Below are positions 27,801-38,697 of a DNA stretch of 64,000 bases, piece after piece. The notes beneath the pieces were generated by a model. That model was not told the DNA's origin. It ran no database searches and saw nothing but the letters and a program-made list of their open reading frames with translations. The DNA lies in contig MZNV01000226.1 of NCBI GenBank assembly GCA_002081555.1, positions 1-64,000 on the forward strand, read 5' to 3'. The position numbers and the translations under genes are program-made. Numbering within the stretch: the first letter of the stretch is position 1; every line of letters begins with the position of its first letter. This DNA comes from Protostelium mycophagum. Lineage: Eukaryota; Evosea; Variosea; Protosteliida; Protosteliaceae.

Positions 27801-30576
27801 CAAGACGCTGTCGCGCTCGTCCCTCAACACTACGAAATTCAAACTTTGAACTTGATATTCGGCGGGAAAATACCTTCTGTCTGGTGCTCTAAATCTGATT
27901 TTTCATCTTGAATTCTCTTCAAAAGAGATCGGGTGGATTCCAATTGTGAATATTTCTCTTCGGCCGCTTTCAGCCTGATTTCTGTCTCTCTTCCGGCTCT
28001 CTGAAAAGTCCCCGCAACTCCGGCAACTTTTCCCATCGCTTCAAGGTTGACACCTATCAATGTCAAAATGTGTCAATCTGACATATGGTCACCCTTGATC
28101 ACTTCGAGGAGAGGTGATTCTAGGTCAAAGAGGACCTTCTGGATATCTTCGGAGTTATTCTATGTGGTGTCAATTTGATATTTCTGCATCTCCTTACCGA
28201 TGTCAAACGAACATGAGCAGCTTGAATTACTCTTGACACCGTATCATCAGCCTCTTCATGAAGCATCTTGAGGGTTGCGGCAGCCTGCGATAATACATTT
28301 AATCTTTCGCGAAATTTCGTTGAAATTGCCAACCTCCTTCATGATCACTTCTCGAGTGTTGATCTCATCCTCTTTTTCTGAATTCAGAGCCGACCAGTAC
28401 TCCGTGAGCAATTTTGTCTCTTGGTAAACTACCTGAAAATTCGATGAGATTTTGAGGAAATTTCGACCCACCTCCAACTGCCGGATTTTGTTCTTGAGCT
28501 CACTATTTACTTCTGCAAATTTGATGTTCTCTCTGGACAATCTTTCGACTTGTTCTGTTTTCGTTGCCGCTTCTAATTCTGCAGCCATCAACTTGGATTC
28601 TGCGGCGTCCGCCTGTTTCCTGCGAAAATTCAATTGATTATCACGCTTTACGCAAAAAAATCGGATTCGTTAAAAATAAAATAATTCATCTGAATGATCT
28701 GATTTGATCACATTTAATTTGACACAAAAATCATCAAAAATTAATTGGACATGCGCAGACAGAAAAACAGCAAATCGTTCAAAACCGACTGACCTGAGAG
28801 TTTGAATCTTGATACCAGCATGATCAATCTCTTTAGACATCTCTTCACATCTTTGGTCGGCATTCTCCAGCTGACTGGTGAGAGTCCTCCTGTTCTGTTC
28901 TTCAGATTTCATTCTGAAGGTTTGATCTTTCACGAGTCTTTGTGACTCTTCCAATTGTTGTTGGTAGTCTTCGATTTTCTCGTTGAGGCTATTCTTGGTG
29001 TTTTCCAGCATATCCGTCAATCTGACAATCTACAACGATATGAATGGGGATTTTGAATTTAATATTTGAAACAAAATTTGGCGGCAAAAATCACCCTCTC
29101 TTCAGAGATTTTCATGCGGTTGTCCATATCGGATTCGTGTTTTTTTGTCAATTTCCTCAGCTCATCCTCGTGGCTCTCCATCAGTTGAGAGATCTGCTCT
29201 TCGTATTCTCTTCGACTGACGCTATCCTGATTTTTCTCAGAATTTTCTTTCAATATCGCGAGATTTCGACGAAAAATCACGTGTAGGGAGGATTTCAGTT
29301 GACGGTTCTGGTCTGTTATGCTTTGGTATTCCTCAGAAAGCCCCAACAAATCTTTTTCAAAACGGTCTGCAGTCTCCTTCCATTTGTGTTCCTCCAACCT
29401 GACCATTTCCACCTCCTCCTTTCGAATGTAAGCTGCAATATTGTGGTGTTGAATGTCTAAAACCCACCTTTAATTCGGCGATTTTCTGTCTGAATGTGGG
29501 GATCTTCTCGGCGTCGAGTTGTTCTTGTAGTGCATATTTGTCTTTCAAGTTGAAACGAAGATTCTCAGATTCTTCCAACTTTCTCGTGATCAATTCTAAA
29601 TCTTCTTGAAGAGATTTTATCCTGTTCGTTTCATATTTTTGAAACGGGTCCTATGCGTCTCAATTATTTGTAACCATCTACAATGATGTAAAAGACTACT
29701 CTATTAGAATTGCTGAAACTCGAGGAGAGGATTGTGTCATCCAAATTCTCTTGCAGCGTCCTGAAACACTTGGAAATCTCGTTAATGATTTCATTCTTCT
29801 CTTTCGATTGCGACCGTCTCAAAAGGTCCTGATGACGTCATCGCGTGATCTGAGGCATCTAAATATTACCTGTATGGCATCTCGCATTTGTACATTTTGT
29901 ATTTCCAACTCTTCCCTTCTCCTCTCTTCTTTTCTCAATTGTTCTTGTAGATTTTCTGAAAATCAAGAAAAATCATGATAAATTTAATCTTCACAGTATA
30001 TATGACTATCTGTCATCTGCCAAAATTGTACAGATGACACTCAAAGTTCAGGCGGTAATAAAGAGATATGAAGATACGATTCAGTTGTTTCTGGTGCGCA
30101 ATGGACTGCTGGCTCTGTGCTTGAAAATTCTGAAGCTGTACACCGCAGTCTGTGATGTCTTGCAAGATTTTCTCGACATAATCTTCTTTCTCTATTTCAA
30201 ATAAGAAGATGAAGCAATTGTGAGAGTTTTTACCAGAAGAGAGGGAATCCTCAATGATTTCGGAAATGCGCGTCTAATGAGGAGTGAGCGATGGAGATGA
30301 GGGATTCATGATGTAATTAAGAACTTACATGAACATAGTTCGCGCTGGTCCGATCTCGGCTCATGATTCTGATGACTTCATCTCTTTCCAGCTTATCACA
30401 GGTGTCCTTCAGCCTCTATGATGTCTTTTCAATCAGATCGTCCACATTTCATCAAATGAATTCGATATCGGTCCGTAGTGATCACATTTTTAGGTCGATT
30501 TTGTTTGTCTCACCTCACAAAAGTGGTCTACTCTGTCTTTGGCGTATTTAGACCGGAACGCAGAACGGGATTCCAT
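24852..30576 (-). CDS. long coiled-coil protein, family not assigned
   Basis: More than 25 short exons encode a protein of very roughly 1,300 residues that is nearly all heptad-repeat coiled coil, for example ENLQEQLRKEERRREELEIQ, SEEYQSITDQNRQLKSSLH, SKRIYEERLDESKNRTEEAL and FKRMMEEQNRILEEEERRKT. The N terminus (MESRSAFRSKYAKDRVDHFC) has no known domain. The C terminus is Ser/Thr/Gly-rich (SSSTGSLGGRSSTRFTSSTT), like flexible tails of structural proteins. I see no motor, GRIP, ARM or zinc-finger domain. Centrosomal, rootletin-like, golgin or nuclear-pore scaffolds all have this look, so the role is left open. It is followed on the same strand by MAD1, with no sign of co-transcription. Exon edges are only approximate. 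Confidence 0.65.
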
Positions 30577-30763
30577 CACAGAGAAAGGAAGGCTGCCGTC
30601 TGCGCAGAGTTTTGGCGGGAATCGTTGTGTTTTAAATTTTGCGCAAATTCGCGGATCTGCGACCAAATACAGCTGAAATTAAAATATTATTTTACACATA
30701 GTGAGTGAAGTTGATTTCATTTTAAGTTTGTACGCAGATACACAAACACAAACACAACAGACC

Positions 30764-31061
30764 ATGCAGGCCATTCCAGTGTATATTATTCATCATCTAC
30801 CTGTGATCATTGTGATGAAATCAGTCCATAAGAGGAGTTTCGAAGAGGTCCTGGAAGGATCAGAGCCTGGAAGAATCGTCCTGTCTATTAATGACATAGA
30901 TGAGCTTGTCTCTACATCACAAGAAGATAGCCAGCTTTGGCTTAGAAAAGGATCTGTACAAAAATGTTCTTAAGGAGTTAAGGGTTCACAACGATGCAAT
31001 GGAGGGCATCGTCTATGGAATGAAGGCCTTCACTGCTATAGCAAACACTTGCTCTATCTAA
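30764..31061 (+). CDS. possible small protein, unassigned
   Basis: ATG at 30764 opens MQAIPVYIIHH... HKRSFEEVLEGSEPGRIVLS INDIDELVSTSQED. A second stretch in another frame (SFGLEKDLYKNVLKELRVHN DAMEGIVYGMKAFTAIANTC, stop at 31059) reads as its natural continuation. A small helical protein of about 90 residues is plausible, but I could not find an intron that joins the frames. Low confidence. Confidence 0.35.
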
Positions 31062-31312
31062 TGAACGTGACCGAAGGCGGTTGTACTTGTCTGTGATATA
31101 TGATACAAATAATATATTTTATTTTCCAAAATAGAACGTAACCTATCGTCGTCGTACGAGGAGATGATTAACAACACACATCGAAATTTCTCAAACATTA
31201 CCAAGAATGGAAGATGATGAGCCCACTGATCATGATAGCTGCTAATCGTGAAGGATCAAGACATCATTCTTCACAATCAGTTAAAAGAATAAGAAGGATA
31301 TGTTTATGTCCA

Positions 31313-33488
31313 TCACTGCTCGCCCTCTCTCCTATCATCAGTCAACAGATCGTTTTTTGGTCTTCTACAACGGTGTAGACCCACCTTCTTTCTTTGGCGG
31401 GAGATCTATCCTGGGGGGACCCCTCCCTCCCCCTCTTCCCTCTGCTGTCTCGTTGTACAGACCGACTCGGTCGGCTTCTTTCGTCACGATCTACAACGTG
31501 TCAATAGAGATTTTCCCGCCAAATTGTACCCTCTCGCGAAACAGAAGGTTCTCGGTAACTACCGCGGTCGTCGCGGTGTCTACTGTGGTCATCACGGTTA
31601 CTTCCACGATCTCGACTCTCGCTCCTCTCATTCTCTCTGTACACATCAGCTCATTGCACATGAGATGTCAATTTGACACCTTCTATCAACTGGCGGCTTC
31701 GAGAAAGTTCTTCGAAAATCCGTCTCGTATTCACCCCCAGGGTTGGCAAAAGGGTGTAAAAAATTACAGTCGTGTCCCCTTGCGCATCTTTTTCGCAGAT
31801 ATTGACCGCAGATCGCAGAATTCCAAGCTGTGACAGGAGATGCCTCACAACCCGTCCAGACAAATTCTGAAATTTCGGTGAGATTTCGCGATGGTTGTAA
31901 TGGCACCTGGCATGAGCTGTTTCCCGCCAAAAAATCTACCCATGAGAGATTGATAAGCAAAAAGAGCTGCATCTTGTTCCTTATATTGTACATAAACATT
32001 CCCTCGCAATTGTGGGGAGTGATTACTGCACACCTCTCTTCTTCAATTTCAAATTTTAAATAGTGGATTATGGCGGGAAAATCAGAGGTTATGAAAAGAG
32101 TTGAGTGATCAAAGAGTTGAATGTTTAAAAGAGTTCGTCACGAGGGCTTCCCAAGTGGTCTCCCACCTTAGTACTGGCCTCGCTCAGACACGCTTGACTT
32201 CGCAGTGCGGCAAGGGATGCGGTAGACTGTGTCGATATGAACGAACCCGAAGGGTTTTACTGTTTCCACAAACAAAATCCTCGCACTTGGCATTTTCGTG
32301 CCATATATAAATCTATTTTTCCCATGCAATAAGATATCATATAGGATGCACAATCGAGATATCTTACTTTGAACACGGAAATTTCTCCGGCGATTTCGAA
32401 TTCCACAATCACATCCGAATAAAAATCTTTGAAATGTTTCTTTAACTCGGAGTCCTCGTGCTATTCCACGTCATTCTTTCTGAAATTCTGAATCTACACC
32501 GAGCCAATTTTGGAGCTCATCAAAACAAAAAGAGTGAAAATACAGTTTTAGAGTGGGCATTAAAGAGGACAGATAGATCTGTACCTGCAGATTGTCTTCT
32601 TCATCTGGTAGATCTGTCAGGCCCGGGCCGTCGTACATATTACGCATGAGGAGTGTCTTTGTGACTTTTGGGAAGGGGTGGATCCTTCCACATTTCTCTG
32701 CATATCTACAACTCCCCGTTTTCAAAAAGAACGAGCAGTAAGGGCTGTCCTGGGCCACGTCAGTTACCGAAGAGGATCACGGTTGTAACCGAAAAGATTT
32801 GAATCTGACAAGTACAAATTGATCAAGGTTTTGTGATAATATTTTCTTGTCTATATGCAAGATTTTTAAGATGGGCAAATATTACCTTCTCAGCAGTGAA
32901 ATTAGCTGGGTCTGCCTCTTTTGCTCTGGCTTCAGCTGCCGCATGAGCTGCAGCTTCTTTAGCCTTCCTTCGTTGTTCTATTATCTTCTCGAGCTTCTCT
33001 TTTCTTTCTTGTTGCTGCCTCTCTTTCCTCTCCTTGTCCTAAGATCGATTAGAAGATCATTAATGTTCGAGCTGGACTTAGTCAATATAATCATAATTCT
33101 TGAAAAGAGAAATATGATGGTCATCAGATCATTTGGACAATTCAATCGAGCGAAAACAGCTTGCCTCCTTTTCTTGTTGTATTTTTCGAGCTGTCTCTTC
33201 TTCCATCAACTTTCCCTTCAGTTCCCACTGTTCGATCTCCTTCTGGAGTTGAATCTTCTCTAATTCCTCTCTCCTTTTCTCCTCTTCAAGGTCATCAGTG
33301 CTCTCTTCCACTTTACTATCGTCATCTTTTCGTTGGTGTGCTTCTTCTACTCTCTTGTTGGATCGTTTGGCTTTCTTCTTCTGTTTGATCTTCTCTTTTC
33401 GGGAGAGAGGCTTAGTAACATCTTTAGTTGTATCTGGTGGGTCTTGGCCGTCATTCACAGAAGTTTGAACAGTTATTGGCTCATCCAT
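31313..33488 (-). CDS. ZRSR2: ZRSR2 (U2AF35-related splicing factor)
   Basis: Recognises the 3' splice site; in animals and plants it acts mainly on U12-type introns. The layout is complete: a charged K/E-rich N-terminal coil ([20 protein letters not shown]), zinc finger 1 ([24 protein letters not shown]), the UHM/RRM (LLMRNMYD... [20 protein letters not shown] ... [33 protein letters not shown]), zinc finger 2 ([33 protein letters not shown]) and an RS/RD/RE-rich tail. WNSAICG..R.CxRGxxCNFLH is closer to ZRSR2 than to U2AF35. One intron, 32034-32367, is 334 nt, far longer than the rest, and contains a 5S rRNA gene. The last intron but one ends in CGTTGTAG at 31498-31491. The start is 81 bp from the divergent WDR4 start. 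Confidence 0.9.
31364..31379. repeat. double-word palindrome TCTACAACGGTGTAGA
   Basis: Double copy of the intronic word at the 5' end of the last ZRSR2 intron; one mismatch. Confidence 0.85.
32133..32246 (-). rRNA. 5S ribosomal RNA
   Basis: Read on the - strand, the sequence has the eukaryotic 5S hallmarks: the internal promoter and 3' half GAAGTCAAGCG...GAGGCCAGTACT, then AAGGTGGGAGACCACTTGGG, and a terminal stem formed by GTTCGTTCA at the 5' end and TGACGAAC at the 3' end (one bulge). It is followed by CTTTT, a Pol III stop. The length of about 114 nt is close to the usual 118-120, so an end may be off by a few bases. It lies wholly within an intron of ZRSR2, same strand. Pol III would transcribe it independently of the host gene. 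Confidence 0.85.
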
Positions 33489-33568
33489 TTTGTGAGGTGA
33501 TGTGTCGTTTTCGTAATAATTTTGTGAAGATCAGATCACATTTCCGAATTTGCATAAACAGAAACAAC
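33489..33568. promoter_or_regulatory. 80-bp divergent promoter ZRSR2 / WDR4
   Basis: Only 80 bp separate two opposed start codons, so both 5' UTRs and promoters must overlap here. No TATA box; contains GATCAGATCACAT. Confidence 0.5.
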
Positions 33569-35322
33569 ATGGAAAGGCTTCCCGTTCATCTTCTTAGTTT
33601 CGACCAAAAGGGAGAGTTATTAACCTTCGCTAGTGGAAGCAAATTTCACGTGGTTAATCTCAAGTGAGAAGATATTTCAGCCATATCTTGCTGATGTTTC
33701 TAGGGAGGGAAAGGTGATCACATCAGATGACCTCCAAAACCAGAACCACACAGACGTCGTCAGAACCGTCAGATTTGATAGCGAAGGGAAATTGTTGGTG
33801 ACAGCAGGAGATGATAAGCTTGTTAGGGTGTGGAACACACAAGAATGGAAATGTGTATCATCGAAGTGAGTCCACATTCATCTCGAGTCATGTCTTCTGT
33901 ATCCATCGTTTCGAACAAAATGAGGAAAGGACCGCATGATACGTACCTCATTCCTCTGAAGAATGAGGTACGTATCATCTGATTAAACAACTCTTTAATG
34001 CTGAACAAGTTCAACTGACCGTGCTCAATTCTCATGACACATTTTCAGAAAACATGGCAAGAAGATCTCTACCGTCGCGCTCGCCACCTCTGGCGCCTCA
34101 TCCAAAGTGATCTACTCTGACAAATTCGGCGATGTCTACGAGAGCAATGTCGACAATCTAGAGCTCAGCGAATTGATTTTGGGCCACTGTTCCACAGTGA
34201 CCTACATGGTGGGTTTGACACGATAATTTCCAAAAGAATCTCTACGAAATTTCTACGAAATTTCAAAACCTGAACAGTTGTAGATCTTGTCTCCTCAAGG
34301 CGATTTTCTACTGACTTCTGACCGTGACGAGAAGATCCGTGTCTCAAATTATCCTGCCGCATACGACATTCAATCTTACTGTTTGGGACACACAAGGTGA
34401 TTTTCATCAATCATTTCAACATTTTCTTAACATAATAAAAAAATTTGTGCTCAGCCAAAAATATGTCGGCAAAATAAATCAGAATGGCTTTGTAAAAGTG
34501 AAATACACTTTGGTAATTGCCAGTGATGCCTTCAGAGGACGTTTGCCAAAAATGTTTAAGTGATTCATTCTCTTCAGAATGGTTTCCCGCCTTGTCATCC
34601 CACAAAGTGCACCAGAGTTTTTGATTTCTGGTGGAAGCGACGGAACTTTGAGACTTTGGAACTACACCTCGGGTCAATTGATTGAGACGGTTCAACTTGA
34701 AAATACGGTAGGTCTATTTATAGAAGGCTTGGACTGAGTCACGTGATCAGGGCGAGGTCAAACCTAATGTGATGTCTTTGAGTTTCTCACCACAAACGTC
34801 CACACTTGCCGTCGTTGTAGAAGGGTGATCATTTTATTTTTAGAATGTAACCAAAGAAGAAATTGACCGTTGTAGATTGAAAAGTGTACAATTGTACCGC
34901 CTGGAGGCGGGAAAACTGAACAAGTCTCAAACTCTGCCCTTTGGCGCGGAGGGAGGGGTCCTCCTCGGTGCAGAATTCCACCCCGACGGATCACTTTACG
35001 CATTCGGAAAAAACCCCGAGATTTTCCAGTACATGCTGAGAGACGGCCAGTACACCGCCGCTGTCGACGTTTCTTCGACCCTCGCGACGATCAACGGCCT
35101 CCTCACAGAAGGTGAGAGAAAACGTCGACATCTCAGAGCTGAAAGTGTACAGTCTCCAAAGAAGAACTGGAAAAGTTGATGAAAAGTCTGTCTCTGGAAT
35201 CCATCAGAAAGTTGGACAATGACGAATTCCAAGCTAAAGAGGCAGCTTGGAAAGAGATCAAAAAGCAGAGGAAAGAAGATGCACAAAAAGAGCAGAAGGG
35301 GGAGGAGAATAAAGCAGAGTGA
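33569..35322 (+). CDS. WDR4: WDR4/Trm82, non-catalytic subunit of tRNA m7G46 methyltransferase
   Basis: Partner of METTL1/Trm8 that makes m7G in the tRNA variable loop. WD-repeat protein with the subfamily signature [20 protein letters not shown] then CLGH, and repeats [20 protein letters not shown] (with VRVWN) and [17 protein letters not shown]. After the propeller there is a Lys/Glu-rich tail ([20 protein letters not shown]). Eight or so exons. Two introns use the intronic word as acceptor: CAGTTGTAG| ending at 34283 and CCGTTGTAG| ending at 34875. A further copy of the word at 34814-34822 is coding (VVVEG). The intron from about 33866 holds a perfect 18-bp hairpin. Confidence 0.88.
33936..33978 (+). 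repeat. perfect 18-bp inverted repeat, 7-nt loop
   Basis: Arms 33936-33953 (ATGATACGTACCTCATTC) and 33961-33978 are exact reverse complements around loop CTCTGAA. It lies in a WDR4 intron. Confidence 0.9.
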
Positions 35323-35435
35323 TCTTTATGAAAAGTACATTCAACTATTGTTGGAATGGATCTTCTGGCATATCTGTTGGAATGACCAAGACATGACAGA
35401 AGATCTTTGTGAACGAGATTATCCAGGTATATTTA

Positions 35436-36843
35436 TTACAAGTATGCTTTATAATCTTCTGAGTTGAGCTTGTAAGCCCAGTGCTGGAGTGTCTGTCTCA
35501 CTTGGGGTGATACGCTGTCATCATCTACAGCTTCTTCACCTCCATTCTGTGCGACTTTTCTCACCAAACTCGTCTTGAATCTGCGAATTATTCAGAAATC
35601 GTTGTAGATCAGCCCTCATCCCGTCACCTGCCGTTAGGTCCACAAACTCCAGCCCATCTCCTTATCTGCCTGTCGTCATCCGGTGTCCTGCGTCCCATGT
35701 AGAACCTGTCAGTGTCACGTCAAACTGTCAAATTGACATGTGTCACCTGCAATACCACTGGAACCAACCTCTTGGATCTTGGGCCCTGATCCACCCTGCA
35801 TTCTCCCATTCTTCTAAGCCTTGTCCCGCCTTCATGTTGTACTTATTCACCTAGACACTCTCAACTTCTGACCATCTACAACGGTGTAGACATACGCTGA
35901 TGTCGTATTCATCGGAGGCAAGCATCTTGTCGGTGTCGAGGCCGCTGTACCATTCTGCAGGAAATTCATCAAAATCTGCAGGGAAATCTCTCTTGGCCAC
36001 TCTTGAGTGTATCGGCCTGGTTGAATTAAATAATAATAATATTGTTATTTATTATTATTTATAATAATACTATCTACAACGAAATATACTCTCCAGAATT
36101 TCACATCACTGAAAAACAAAAAATGTTCAATTCCCACCTGAAGAAGGTTCCGCCAAAAGAACCCATTCTCATGATCTCTTCTGGTGTCAAATTTGGCTGG
36201 AAATGTTGATAGCCTATTCCTTTTTAATAACAATAATCACAATCATCTTAGATTATGTCATGACGTCATACCGTTTTCGAACAACACCACACCAGTCTGA
36301 GGATCTCTATCAGGAGTGGGGGCCACAAAAGAGGGGTCGTATTCATCATCGACAATATCGGGAAACTCTGGCATGGGAAGGTGCCTGAACATAATTCAAT
36401 TCTGTTCTTTGTGCAAGCAGATAGACACAAAATGGGTTGGGATCGCAATCATAAGATGTTCGCAGACTGTACAACTTACTTCAAGCTCACTCGGCCACCT
36501 CTATCAGCTTTGATCAGCTCAACTTCTGCCTGCTGTATTGTATCTTTGTAGCTGGGTGCCTGCTGCCCGGCGATTCTGGCGGATTTTCTGGGCTCTAGAA
36601 CCCTCTCTGGCGTGATTCGGCGCTTCGGTGTCGTCTTCTGTTTTTTGGGAAGAGCCGGCTGAAGCGGCTGAAAAATGTCATCAATAACAAGACCGAAAAA
36701 AGGGCAATGTCAGGTGATCCTTGCAGATAACACACCTTCAAACGAGTGGCTTCAGCGTCCAGGCCGAGATCATCCAAAAGTCTCTGGTTGTTTCTAATAT
36801 TCTCTAATCTAGCCCTCTCATATTCGCTTATGTCTTCTTTCAT
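35436..36843 (-). CDS. conserved eukaryotic protein with GWFQWYCRFYxGRR motif
   Basis: The N terminus (EYERARLENIRNNQRLLDDL) matches the Y-E-x-x-R-x-x-N-I-x-x-N motif of WDR76/CDCA7-like nuclear proteins, followed by a basic segment with RKSARIAG. Later exons carry LTPEEIMRMGSFGGTFF, DFPADFDEFPAEWYSGLDTD, then WENAGWIRAQDPRGWFQWYC and RFYMGRRTPDDDRQIRRW. This last block is shared with uncharacterised proteins that I recall from plants, fungi and protists. Function unknown; DNA or chromatin association is a guess from the N terminus. The start is the ATG of MKEDISEYERAR; no upstream in-frame Met is seen. Six introns or so; the one near 35875 holds a double-word palindrome. It converges on WDR4, with stops about 115 bp apart. 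Confidence 0.65.
35875..35890. repeat. double-word palindrome TCTACAACGGTGTAGA
   Basis: Identical to the copy at 31364-31379, in an intron of the GWFQWYCRF gene. Confidence 0.85.
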
Positions 36844-37419
36844 CTTTTCGTCGTCTTCTCCGTGCGTTGATTGTGTGATTATTGTATCACATCGAAAAGC
36901 TTCATGCACGTGACCGAAATTTGGTGGAAAAGTGGACGAAAATGAGCAGAATCCTCGAAATATAAATGTATTCTACAATTACCGATGTATTAATATTGAA
37001 TATATTTATATTTATTAATACCCTTGTTTATTCTGCACGGATGTCACACGAGCGTATATCATGCCTTTGGTTGTCACACTGGGCTCCCATCCCAGCCGAT
37101 ATTCACATGTAGTCCCGCTCCTCTAAACCTCCCGTACAAAAAGCCTCATTGGTACAAAACCAAAGCTCCTTCCAGAAACCAAGGAGTGGGCGGGTGTCTC
37201 CTGCAAAGAAATAAAAGGAATGACAATGACTCTATTAGCTCTGTAACTAGATATTCTACAGAGTTGTAGATCGCCAAGCAGTCCAGACTGCACAACGAAT
37301 TCCTCAGCACGAGAGTTTACGTGGTATTAACGTGCTGTCCAGGTCTGAGTGTTTGTATTTAATAATTTGGTAAAAAAAGAATTTTTTGCAAAGAAAATTA
37401 TAAATAAAATCGGTTTATT
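36844..37419. other. intergenic, no gene seen
   Basis: About 575 bp. The left part is very AT-rich (ATATTTATATTTATTAATA); the middle is GC-richer (37070-37200) without start, frame or RNA fold that I could recognise. One GTTGTAGAT word near 37264. Confidence 0.35.
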
Positions 37420-38489
37420 TTATGTCAAAATTCCGCCAGAACTGCCGCCAGTTTGCTTTCTGACTATCTTCACGATGATGAGAGCGACGATGGCAAGGAC
37501 TAAGAGGCACATGAACCCGATCAGAATCTTGTCTGTGGCAACTCTTCTGGCAAATGCTCTCAGTTGTTTATTGGCTTCTTTCAGATTGCTTTGCACCTAA
37601 CCTGACTCAATTCTCTCGTTGTAGAGACATGTGTAGATAGCGTAATATATAATTTATTTATTGAAAATACATCTTCTATTCATCGCGAACATCGAACTAA
37701 TGAGCGCGGAATTTTAAAATTCAGAGAGGTACTCATCACTTCGCAAGCAACTGGAATTACAGAGATTCATACCTCTTCAACACCTTCACCGACCCTCTTT
37801 AACTGGTCTGTCTGTTCTGCTAATCTGACGCTTGTCTCAGCACCCACCTAGAGAGGTCATCCTTTGATCATTTAATCAGACGTACTCTTTTTGAATCCTC
37901 GATGGTGATGAGGGTTCTATCTAAAGCCATCAGAGAGTCATCTTGTGTCTTGGAAGCATGTGCGAGGATTTGTTCTGTGGTCATATGATCGACATTTTGT
38001 TCTGTAAAGGGTTAATAAAGACATTCGTTGATTCTCCAACAAATACAATCTGCGGACAGCGCAGATTAAATGGAATCATAATCCACTTACTTTGTGTCCC
38101 TTCAATGTTACTCTCGTCTTGTATCCAATTAAGATCTTGAATGAGGCGGTTGATGCTCGCCTCGTATTCAGAACCTTTCTGAATATTCATGAGCCGGCAT
38201 TTCTGGGTGATGATATAAACACCTTTTTATATGGATCTCCCTGAACTTTATCCAAATCTCTTAATTCGACTTTGTAACTCTTGTACACCTGCTTCACACG
38301 GGAAATACGCCCCTCTAAATGAACCATTTTCTATGCGCTACATCAATAATTCGCTTTGCCGTGACTCATCACCTCTGTGCGTTGTTCTGGTTTCATCTTC
38401 TTATTGCCTTTGATCTGGACGAGCCCAGTCTCGATCTCCTCGATGAGATCTTGCAGCTCTTGGCTGTAGTCCTCGATGATGTCGGTCAT
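37420..38489 (-). CDS. NPSN-type Qb-SNARE
   Basis: Membrane-fusion SNARE. The N-terminal helices (TDIIEDYSQELQDLIEEIET; VKQVYKSYKVELRDLDKVQG) precede a Qb SNARE motif (LITIEDSKRVGAETSVRLAE QTDQLKRVGEGVEEVQ) and a single C-terminal membrane anchor (ILIGFMCLLVLAIVALIIVK). The RxVATDK...VKIV stretch right at the anchor is the mark of novel plant SNAREs (NPSN) rather than Vti1; NPSNs occur in plants and several protists and are missing from animals and fungi. NPSN11 works at the cell plate and plasma membrane in plants. The start is the first in-frame ATG (MTDIIEDYS). Six exons or so. Vti1 is the alternative. Confidence 0.72.
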
Positions 38490-38697
38490 CTTCTATATCT
38501 GTTCCGTCTCTGGTTGCGCCTCCCGCTTTTGAGTCGTGTAACTCTGAAGTTTTTGACGCCTTCGGATTTGGACCACTCTCATGCCGTGACCTGCCGTTGC
38601 AGTGCACAAAACGAACTTCCTCCAGGTGTAAAGCTGGCATTTTCAAACAAAGGAATTAAAATTAAATAAAATTTGATGATTTATTTATTTACATTAT

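Noticed and set aside
31441-31830. Plus-strand frame [20 protein letters not shown] over the ZRSR2 tail
   Set aside because: Antisense of the RS-rich exon and its introns; the - strand shows ZRSR2 zinc finger 2 and RS repeats.
36844-37419. Non-coding RNA in the GC-richer part of this gap
   Set aside because: No known RNA core sequence or convincing long stem was found; composition alone is not evidence.
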